Source: Coriobacteriia bacterium (GTDB lineage Bacteria; Actinomycetota; Coriobacteriia; WRKU01; WQUG01). Taken from it: a DNA stretch of 64,000 nt. The notes under the pieces were generated by a model. That model saw only the letters and a list, made by a program, of their open reading frames with translations, ran no database searches and was not told the DNA's origin. Location: the NCBI GenBank assembly GCA_009778715.1, contig WRFR01000006.1, forward strand, positions 1 through 64,000, read 5' to 3'. Numbering within the stretch: position 1 is the first letter of the stretch; each line of letters begins with the position of its first letter. Shown one piece after another: positions 27,597-33,956 of this stretch. Both the position numbers and the translations under genes were made by a program.

Positions 27597-28799
27597 ATGA
27601 AATTGATCGAGGCTTTTCGTAATCCGGTGACGCGCCCACGCGCCATCATCTGGACGGGCGTCGTGCTCGTTGCCCTTCTCCTGTTCGTGTTTGTCGCAGT
27701 CGCTGTGTCATCTACGTACTGGTTCTGCGCCAGCTTCTGTCACTCAGCTCAGGCTGACACGATCGCGTCATATAACAACTCGACACACAAAAACGTCGCC
27801 TGCATCTCGTGCCACGAGCCCGTGAATGCTAACCCCATTGAGTTTCTCTACCTGAAAGTCGAAGCTGCTGTTGGTGAGATCCCGATGATGCTCACCAGCC
27901 CGAAAGGCTTCGAGATACCCCTGAATAAAGACAGCCATGTGGCCATGGGTGGAGGGCATATGACTTCGGCCCAGTGCACCCAGTGCCATGACCTGAAGAC
28001 CCAGAAAGTGACGCCTCCGCCTGGCTTGAAAATCAACCATGATGTTCACGAGAACCTCAATATAGCTTGTACGGTGTGCCATAACCGGGTCGCTCACAAC
28101 GAGCAGGGCATCGTCTTATCGAATGTCGATCCGAAAACAGGCCAGCACAACCAAGGGCATGCGAACTTCATGACCATGGATGGCTGCTGCCGTTGTCACC
28201 GTCTTGCTGATGATGGCCAGGCTGAACCTTCGCCGTTCTCCTCGGCGTCAGGCACCTGTTCGACCTGCCATACCGCTAACTTCGATCTGAAGCCCGCGAA
28301 TCACAATTCGCCTAACTTCATGGCCGAACATGGCGAGTTGGCGAAGGAGCAGGCTGATCAGGTCGCAGAGGCTCAGGCTGAAATCGCAAAAGAGCCTGCG
28401 CGCAAGGTGAGTCCTGATAAGTATGCGCAGGCGGTCAAGGATGTTCCTTCGATCAGGACCATCAATGAATGCTATACCTGCCATGATAAAAAGTTCTGCT
28501 CTGACTGCCACGGTGGCATCGAGATGCCGCATCCGGCTGACTTTGTCTCGAACCATAAAGCAGAAGCTCAGGCGCATCCGGCGTCCTGCGCAAAATGCCA
28601 CAATTCGGGCGCAGCCGTAAGTGACTCCTGCTCAAGCTGCCATCACAGTGCTCCGAACGTCCCTGGTTATCAGTTCACGACGGCAGCCGCTTGGCTCAAG
28701 GGGCACGGAGCAGCTTCCCAGGCAAGCGGAGTTTCGAGCTGCTTCAAGTGCCATGGTCCTTCTGACTGTGCAAAGTGCCATACCACTGGGAGTTTCTAG
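27597..28799 (+). CDS. Membrane-anchored multiheme c-type cytochrome (NapC/NirT-like N-terminus), up to 12 hemes
   Basis: The ATG at 27597 follows GAGG, giving 400 residues. One N-terminal membrane helix (about 18-42) is followed by extracytoplasmic sequence. I count eleven CXXCH sites: CISCH, CTQCH, CTVCH, CCRCH, CSTCH, CYTCH, CSDCH, CAKCH, CSSCH, CFKCH and CAKCH. The first heme site reads CASFCH, a CX3CH variant directly after the membrane helix. NapC/NirT/NrfH proteins take electrons from menaquinol and pass them to outer reductases; the extra hemes suggest a longer wire. A low-complexity Glu/Ala-rich linker (~245-275) separates two heme groups. No terminal reductase lies next to it. Confidence 0.9.
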   Translation: MKLIEAFRNPVTRPRAIIWTGVVLVALLLFVFVAVAVSSTYWFCASFCHSAQADTIASYNNSTHKNVACISCHEPVNANPIEFLYLKVEAAVGEIPMMLTSPKGFEIPLNKDSHVAMGGGHMTSAQCTQCHDLKTQKVTPPPGLKINHDVHENLNIACTVCHNRVAHNEQGIVLSNVDPKTGQHNQGHANFMTMDGCCRCHRLADDGQAEPSPFSSASGTCSTCHTANFDLKPANHNSPNFMAEHGELAKEQADQVAEAQAEIAKEPARKVSPDKYAQAVKDVPSIRTINECYTCHDKKFCSDCHGGIEMPHPADFVSNHKAEAQAHPASCAKCHNSGAAVSDSCSSCHHSAPNVPGYQFTTAAAWLKGHGAASQASGVSSCFKCHGPSDCAKCHTTGSF

Positions 28800-28804
28800 C
28801 ACTA

Positions 28805-30157
28805 ATGCTGATCAAGGCGCATTATGTACTTCCCGTTTCTGCGCCTTATATTGAGAATGGCGCCGTCGTTGTCCGTGACGATAAGATCGTGGCGGTCGGC
28901 GCGGCGTCCAAACTCGAACAGGACTACCCCGCTGAACCCGTCTATGACTATGGGTTGGCAGCTCTGATCCCGGGTTTTGTTGATGCGCATACCCACCTTG
29001 AATACACCGCGCTGCGGGGGATCGTCGATGACGTGCCCTATGCGCAGTGGAAATCAGCGGTCATGTCCCATGAATCGACCTTTACCGCTCGCGACTGGGA
29101 GGATTCAGCCCACCTGGGAGCCTTAGAGGCCCTGGCTTCCGGTATCACGACCATTGCCGACATCACTCAGTCGGGAGCGTCAGGGCGCGCGGCCCAGGCA
29201 GCCGGTCTGAGAGGTATCATCTACCGAGAAGTCGAGGGCATGGACCGTTCGCAGCTTGATGCGGTAATGGATGCCGCTTTATCAGATATCTCAGATTGGG
29301 AATCTGCGTTTGACTCCGAGCGTCTTGAAGTCGGCATTGCGCCTCACTCGCCTTACTCCTGCCACCCACAACTCTTTGGCGCGGTTCGTGACTATGCAGC
29401 TGACGGTCGTCCGGTGGCTATGCACCTGGCGGGTAGCCGTGAAGAGTATCAGTTCGTGAAATATGGCTCATCGATGCTGGGCTTCGATGTGCGCGAACAG
29501 TATGACGCGCAGGCGCCACTCTGGTTGCCGACGGGTGTATCTCCGGTCCGTTACGTGGATCAATGGCAGATATTCAGTGTTCCGCGCTTCATGGCGATCC
29601 ACTGCACCCAGGTCGACGAAGAGGATATCGCTATCCTGGCGCGCGCGCAGGTGTCTATCGCTCATTGTCCGCGCTGCAATGCCAAGCTTGGCATGGGGAC
29701 TGCTCCTGTTGATGAGTTCCTCGAAGCTGGTCTGGTTATCGGCTTGGGGACGGACAGCCCGGCGGCGACGAACACCATGGGCATGTTCGCTGAGATGTCC
29801 AGTGGCCTGCTGATCCAACGCAGCCAAAGCACCCAGACGCGGAAGCGCTTCTTCAGCGCTCACCAGTATCTTCAATTCGCGACCCTGGATGGGGCGCGGG
29901 CGCTCGGTCTCGATGATCGGATCGGCTCACTCGAACCGGGAAAGCTTGCGGATCTGGTTGTTGTTGACCTGACCCATTCCGCCCAGGTACCGACCCGTGA
30001 GCCCGAGAGCGCTCTTGTGCACACCTCGCATCGTTCTGACATCGTGCTGGTGATGGTTGGTGGCAAGGCCTTATTTGTTAATGATGACTGGACTGAGCAG
30101 GACGGCGTAGCTGTCAAAGCACAGGTCGAGGTTATCAGGGATAAACTTCGGGCCTAG
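28805..30157 (+). CDS. Amidohydrolase-family deaminase (SAH/MTA deaminase or aminodeoxyfutalosine deaminase candidate)
   Basis: The ATG at 28805 gives 450 residues; GGGAG lies 12 bases upstream. Metal-site motifs are DAHTHLEY (HxH), AMHLAGSREE, AIHCTQVDEED and GLGTDSPA, as in metal-dependent TIM-barrel deaminases. The C-terminus LDGARALGLDDRIGSLEPGKLADLVVVD is the usual composite beta-domain. The closest known types act on S-adenosylhomocysteine, methylthioadenosine or 6-amino-6-deoxyfutalosine. The last would tie it to menaquinone synthesis and so to the cytochrome next door, but the sequence alone does not decide. Confidence 0.82.
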   Translation: MLIKAHYVLPVSAPYIENGAVVVRDDKIVAVGAASKLEQDYPAEPVYDYGLAALIPGFVDAHTHLEYTALRGIVDDVPYAQWKSAVMSHESTFTARDWEDSAHLGALEALASGITTIADITQSGASGRAAQAAGLRGIIYREVEGMDRSQLDAVMDAALSDISDWESAFDSERLEVGIAPHSPYSCHPQLFGAVRDYAADGRPVAMHLAGSREEYQFVKYGSSMLGFDVREQYDAQAPLWLPTGVSPVRYVDQWQIFSVPRFMAIHCTQVDEEDIAILARAQVSIAHCPRCNAKLGMGTAPVDEFLEAGLVIGLGTDSPAATNTMGMFAEMSSGLLIQRSQSTQTRKRFFSAHQYLQFATLDGARALGLDDRIGSLEPGKLADLVVVDLTHSAQVPTREPESALVHTSHRSDIVLVMVGGKALFVNDDWTEQDGVAVKAQVEVIRDKLRA

Positions 30158-30164
30158 ATTCTGA

Positions 30165-30170
30165 TATACT
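30165..30170 (+). promoter_or_regulatory. Possible -10 box (TATACT)
   Basis: TATACT lies 45 bases before the ATG at 30215 in the short gap after the amidohydrolase. No good -35 hexamer is visible. It could drive the run 30215-33927. Confidence 0.3.
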
Positions 30171-30214
30171 CAATAAGTTGACCGTCCATCCCAAATTCTT
30201 TCCAGGAGGAACAT

Positions 30215-30673
30215 ATGAGCACGCAGGATGACTTCTTTTTCGATGACGAAGAGCAGGCAGTAAAGGCCGCATCACCCAAAAAAGCGAAATCGGGGACAAA
30301 GCAACACCCCACGAACCAGCCAGCGAAAAAATCGAGTGGTAAGGCTCCCGCCTCATCTGGCGGAAAGAAAAAATCCACGCCTGCACCACGTGATAATGAC
30401 GAAGGCCTCATTGTCTCGACGACGGTGGTTGTCCTTGTTGCGATCATCACGTTGCTCATCGGCTTCCTCGGCGGGATTTTCTTGGGCCGCAGTATTGCGC
30501 CCCCGACGACACAACAGACCCAGACTGCGACGACCGACACTTCGGGCATGGGTTCTACCACAACGACGGGTACAGGCGACATGGGCGGCATGGGCAGCAT
30601 GGGCGGCATGGGTGGCAGCACAGCCAACCCGCATGCACGTACCGGCACGGGCACCTCGACTACCGGCCAATAA
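30215..30673 (+). CDS. Small single-span membrane protein with Lys-rich cytoplasmic and Gly/Met-rich outer tails
   Basis: A 152-residue protein with a strong AGGAGG ribosome site. It begins with an acidic patch (DDFFFDDEEQ), then a Lys/Pro/Ser-rich stretch to about residue 65, one membrane helix (STTVVVLVAIITLLIGFLGG) and a tail of Thr, Gly and Met with MGGMGSMGGMGG. The Met/Gly tail is low in complexity and could bind metal or be a flexible tether. I do not recognise a family. Its place between an amidohydrolase and a TPR protein, near cytochrome and Tat genes, suggests an envelope electron-transfer or export role without proof. Confidence 0.7.
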   Translation: MSTQDDFFFDDEEQAVKAASPKKAKSGTKQHPTNQPAKKSSGKAPASSGGKKKSTPAPRDNDEGLIVSTTVVVLVAIITLLIGFLGGIFLGRSIAPPTTQQTQTATTDTSGMGSTTTTGTGDMGGMGSMGGMGGSTANPHARTGTGTSTTGQ

Positions 30674-30693
30674 CCCTATAAGGACTGGGCTTT

Positions 30694-31359
30694 ATGGCAA
30701 TTGATAAGAAAAACAGCCCTGGCTGGTACAAGGTCGTTGTCTGGATCGTCCTGATCGTGTTCGTGGTCGGCATGGCAGCTGGGGGACTGTGGCAGGTCTT
30801 CACTGGTGGGCTCTCAGGCCAGGATACCAGCACTTCAAGCTCAAACACTCAGAGCACGTCGAACCAGGCTGCCATCGATAAGACCCATCAGGCGCAAGTG
30901 ACAGCGGCACTGGCCGCGCTGAAAGCTCAACCGAATGATTTCACTGCCAACAAGAATGTGGCGCAGGCCTATGCCCTGTGGGCGCAGACGTTGATGGATC
31001 AAAATGACAGCCAAAGCCAGGCCGCCGCTCCGGCGCGCTTTAAAGACGCTGTGCCTTACTTGAGGAAGGCATATAGCCTGAAACCAACTGATACCAGCGT
31101 TGCCAACAGCTATGTACTTGCTTTAGCCTATAGTGGCGATCCGACGCAGGCTCTGGCCGTGGCCCGCGAGGTCACCACAAAGAACCCAAACGATGCTGAA
31201 GCCTGGTTGAACCTGGGCGTCCTCCTGGCGAACTCGGATACGCAGAACGCGAAGGCAGATGCGATCGCAGCACTCCGTACAGCGATACAAAAGGATACGT
31301 CGGGTACTTTAAAGGCCACGGCTCAGCAAGAGATAGATACACTGAATAAGACGCAGTAA
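30694..31359 (+). CDS. Membrane-anchored TPR protein (NrfG/CcmH-like TPR region)
   Basis: A 221-residue protein. One membrane helix (about 9-32) is followed by a Ser/Thr/Gln linker and then at least three TPR units. Clear examples are AVPYLRKAYSLKPTDTSVANSYVLAL, split here as AVPYLRKAYSLKPTD and SYVLALAYSGDPTQAL, and EAWLNLGVLLANSDTQ. Similar proteins help assemble c-type cytochromes, but no heme-lyase domain is present. With the 12-heme cytochrome upstream, a role in its assembly is possible. It follows the previous gene by 20 bases. Confidence 0.75.
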   Translation: MAIDKKNSPGWYKVVVWIVLIVFVVGMAAGGLWQVFTGGLSGQDTSTSSSNTQSTSNQAAIDKTHQAQVTAALAALKAQPNDFTANKNVAQAYALWAQTLMDQNDSQSQAAAPARFKDAVPYLRKAYSLKPTDTSVANSYVLALAYSGDPTQALAVAREVTTKNPNDAEAWLNLGVLLANSDTQNAKADAIAALRTAIQKDTSGTLKATAQQEIDTLNKTQ

Positions 31360-31398
31360 ACAAAGTGTGCTGGAAAACAGGCACAAGAAGGGTCGAGC

Positions 31399-31929
31399 GT
31401 GTCGTTTTTTGGGATAAGCAGTTGGGAGTTCGTGATCATCGCGCTTTTTGTGTTGATTGCGTTTGGCCCCGATAAGATTCCCGAGATATTCAAGCTGTTG
31501 GGAAAAGCTGCCAAGATGTTTCGGGAGGCGAAGTCCCAGGTTGAGCAAGTGACTTCGCAGGTCATCCGCCCAGAAGATATCGAAACACTGAAATCGCTGA
31601 AGGATCCGTTGGGCACCCAGGAGTTAAAACGCAATGTTGCGACGTTGCTCGACCCCCTGAAAGAGACAACGGCGCCGCTGCGGGAAGCTCGTTCTGCGAC
31701 AGCTGATGCTTCAAGCATCTGGTCTTCCTTGTCCAACCCTGCCACCTCAGATACTCCGGCCGATCCGGCTCAGCCTGCTGACGGCGCTCAGCCGAAGGCG
31801 CAAGCCGAGAAGAAGCCTGCTGGCACAGATTCATCGAAACCTGAAAAGCCGGCCGGTATAGGCTCCATCAAACCTGAAGAATCTGCCGACAAAAAGGCCG
31901 AGGAGGTACGCGATGCCGATCCAAGCTAA
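31399..31929 (+). CDS. Twin-arginine translocase subunit, TatA/TatB family (TatB-like)
   Basis: The GTG at 31399 follows AAGGG, giving 176 residues. The N-terminus has ISSWEFVIIALFVLIAFGPDKIPE; the FGPxK(I/L)PE hinge is more like TatB than TatA. An amphipathic helix (LLGKAAKMFREAKSQVEQV) and a long Pro/Ala/Lys-rich tail follow. It forms the translocase with TatC, whose start overlaps this gene by 17 bases. The pair would export folded cofactor-bearing proteins with RR signals. Confidence 0.9.
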   Translation: MSFFGISSWEFVIIALFVLIAFGPDKIPEIFKLLGKAAKMFREAKSQVEQVTSQVIRPEDIETLKSLKDPLGTQELKRNVATLLDPLKETTAPLREARSATADASSIWSSLSNPATSDTPADPAQPADGAQPKAQAEKKPAGTDSSKPEKPAGIGSIKPEESADKKAEEVRDADPS

Positions 31930-32830
31930 GCGCGCGCCGTTCTTCGACCATGTGGTGGAGCTGCGCAAACGCTTGACTATCTGCATTGTCGCAGTGATCG
32001 CAACTACGCTGATTTGCTATCAGCACGTCATCTATGTTTTCACGTTCAACCTGTTGTTGAAGCCATTGCATCCGTACCTGCCGAACAACGGTCACGTGTT
32101 CGCGATGGGGCCTTTTGAATCGATGACGTTGCGGTTCCAGATAGCTTTTATCGCAGCGCTCGTTGTGATGAGCCCGCTCCTCTTGTATCACATTTTCGCG
32201 TTCTTCCTTCCAGCGCTCAAGAAACGTGAACGCAAGTGGCTGATTCCCACGGTCGCTGCAGCGATCCTGCTTTTTTTAGGCGGCGTCCTGTTCGCGTACT
32301 TCGTTATTATGGGCCCGGCATTCAAGTGGTTGATCGCGCAGGCGGTGGGACCGGTGCAGGTTCTGCCGGCGGCAAGCGACTATCTCTCGGGGATAACCCT
32401 GTTGCTGCTGGGCTTTGGTATCAGTTTTGAGCTTCCACTGGTGGTGTTCTACCTGATTGGGTTTGGTATCCTCAAGTATCACGCGATACGCTCGAACTGG
32501 CGTTATGTTTATGTGATCCTGTTCGTGGTCGCGGCAATCGCGACGCCGGACTGGTCTCCCTGGCCGATGCTCGGCCTGACTGCGGCGCTCATTATACTTT
32601 ATGAGACAAGTCTGTTTATGACACGCCGTGTGTTTTATAGGCGCATCTGGGGACAGGAAGTCGACGCCTGGGAGGACTTCCAGTTAGAGTATGATCCGGA
32701 CAACGACGACGTAGTCTATCAAGCCAAGTATAAGCGGCTTAAGAAGCTCGGAGAGCGCGCAGCTAAGAAGCTCGCTGACCTTCCTGAAAAGCCGGATGAC
32801 GATGATGACGACGAAGAAGAGGACATCTAG
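31913..32830 (+). CDS. tatC: Sec-independent protein translocase TatC
   Basis: A 305-residue protein with start ATG after GGAGG. The N-terminus FFDHVVELRKRLTI is the RR-signal binding region. Six membrane helices follow, with FAMGPFESMTLRFQIAF and GISFELPLVVFYLIGFGILKY as typical segments. The C-terminal ~60 residues form an unusual charged tail ending DDDDDDEEEDI. It is the core of the Tat translocon in the cytoplasmic membrane. Confidence 0.95.
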   Translation: MPIQAKRAPFFDHVVELRKRLTICIVAVIATTLICYQHVIYVFTFNLLLKPLHPYLPNNGHVFAMGPFESMTLRFQIAFIAALVVMSPLLLYHIFAFFLPALKKRERKWLIPTVAAAILLFLGGVLFAYFVIMGPAFKWLIAQAVGPVQVLPAASDYLSGITLLLLGFGISFELPLVVFYLIGFGILKYHAIRSNWRYVYVILFVVAAIATPDWSPWPMLGLTAALIILYETSLFMTRRVFYRRIWGQEVDAWEDFQLEYDPDNDDVVYQAKYKRLKKLGERAAKKLADLPEKPDDDDDDEEEDI

Positions 32831-32832
32831 TT

Positions 32833-33174
32833 GTGCATGAGATGTCGATCATGGAGTCGGTGTTTGACAACGCCTATGAGGCGTGTAAGTCTTCCGGCTA
32901 TACCACGATCACGCGTATCGAGTTGACCTTTGGCGAGATGACCGAGATATCCGAGGACTCCCTGCGCTTCGCGTTTGACGCGCTTAAAGAGGGCGGCCCT
33001 GCCGCCAACGCCGAGCTGGCGATCAATGTCTTAGCGCCACGTTCGCAGTGCCTGGAGTGCGGTGCCGAGTACGATCACGATCGGTTTTCCGTTAAATGCC
33101 CCGAATGTGGCTCGGTCATCACGAAGCTCCTGCAGGGACGCGAGATGCAGATCGACGCCGTAGAAGTAGAATAA
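32833..33174 (+). CDS. hypA: Hydrogenase/urease nickel chaperone HypA
   Basis: The GTG at 32833 gives 113 residues starting MHEMSIMESV; His2 is the conserved nickel ligand, which fixes the start. RIELTFGEMTEIS is the family core. The zinc site is CLEC plus CPEC. It delivers nickel to metalloenzymes with HypB, which lies 84 bases downstream. No hydrogenase or other hyp genes are in the window. The gene starts two bases after tatC. Confidence 0.95.
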   Translation: MHEMSIMESVFDNAYEACKSSGYTTITRIELTFGEMTEISEDSLRFAFDALKEGGPAANAELAINVLAPRSQCLECGAEYDHDRFSVKCPECGSVITKLLQGREMQIDAVEVE

Positions 33175-33180
33175 CAAAGG

Positions 33181-33237
33181 GTGACAAGGGGTCAGGTACT
33201 TTGTCACGTAGTGACTAAGCACCTGACCCCTTGTCAC
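33181..33237. repeat. Nested palindromic repeat element, intergenic copy
   Basis: A 57-base imperfect palindrome fills most of the hypA-hypB gap. The outer 17 bases, GTGACAAGGGGTCAGGT at 33181-33197, pair perfectly with 33221-33237. The inner part, TTTGTCAC/GTGACTAA around GTA, pairs imperfectly. Each arm also has TGACAA and TTGTCA near its ends, so each arm is itself a palindrome. The same element occurs at 37488 (one arm) and 45475 (perfect copy). Confidence 0.9.
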
Positions 33238-33258
33238 TAGGATTGGAGTGCAAAGAAA

Positions 33259-33927
33259 ATGGCTCATCTGGACCTGGAAAAACCGCTGCTGGAGCGCAAC
33301 GACCGGCTTGCCGCAGAAAACAAGAAACTCACAGACGACGCGGGCGTGTTCATGGTCGATTTGATGGCGAGCCCAGGCGCTGGCAAGACCTCGACGATAC
33401 TTGCGACGATCGAGGCGTTGCGTGAGAGCTATCGCATCGCGGTCATTGAAGGTGACATTGCCTCTGACGTTGACTCGCAAACGATCAAGTCCAAGGGCAT
33501 CACAGCGGTACAGATCAATACCGGCGGCGCCTGTCACCTGGAAAGCGACATGATCGCGCGCGCCCTTGGCGTGCTTGACGTCGAGGCGCTCGATCTGATC
33601 ATCATCGAGAACGTCGGCAACTTGGTCTGCCCGACCGATTTCTACCTGGGTGAGGATGCGAAAGTCATGATACTTTCCGTGCCTGAGGGTGATGATAAGC
33701 CGCTCAAATATCCGGGCATCTTCCAGATCTCAGATGCGATTATCTTGAACAAAGTTGACACGACGCCGGTTTTCGACTTTGATAGAGAAGCGTTTCTTTC
33801 ATCGGTGCAGGGGCTGAACCCCACAGCGCCGGTCTTTGAGATCGCAGCGACCACCGGCCAGGGTGTCGAGTCCTGGATCGATTGGTTGACCGCGCGCGTC
33901 GATAAGAAGAAGAAACCTTTGCGGTAA
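33259..33927 (+). CDS. hypB: Hydrogenase nickel incorporation GTPase HypB
   Basis: A 222-residue P-loop GTPase. Motifs are Walker A SPGAGKTS, VIEGDIASDVD, the metal-site segment GGACHLE, IIENVGNLVCP, and NKVDTT for guanine recognition. It lacks the His-rich N-terminal nickel store found in some HypB proteins. With HypA it loads nickel into hydrogenase or similar enzymes. The palindromic element just upstream could affect its expression. Confidence 0.95.
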   Translation: MAHLDLEKPLLERNDRLAAENKKLTDDAGVFMVDLMASPGAGKTSTILATIEALRESYRIAVIEGDIASDVDSQTIKSKGITAVQINTGGACHLESDMIARALGVLDVEALDLIIIENVGNLVCPTDFYLGEDAKVMILSVPEGDDKPLKYPGIFQISDAIILNKVDTTPVFDFDREAFLSSVQGLNPTAPVFEIAATTGQGVESWIDWLTARVDKKKKPLR

Positions 33928-33956
33928 CAGGAGGAGTCACAAGGAGGCCCGCTGGC

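Noticed and set aside
33181-33237. Intrinsic terminator between hypA and hypB
   Set aside because: The palindrome has no T-tract on either strand, and the same sequence occurs inside coding DNA elsewhere.
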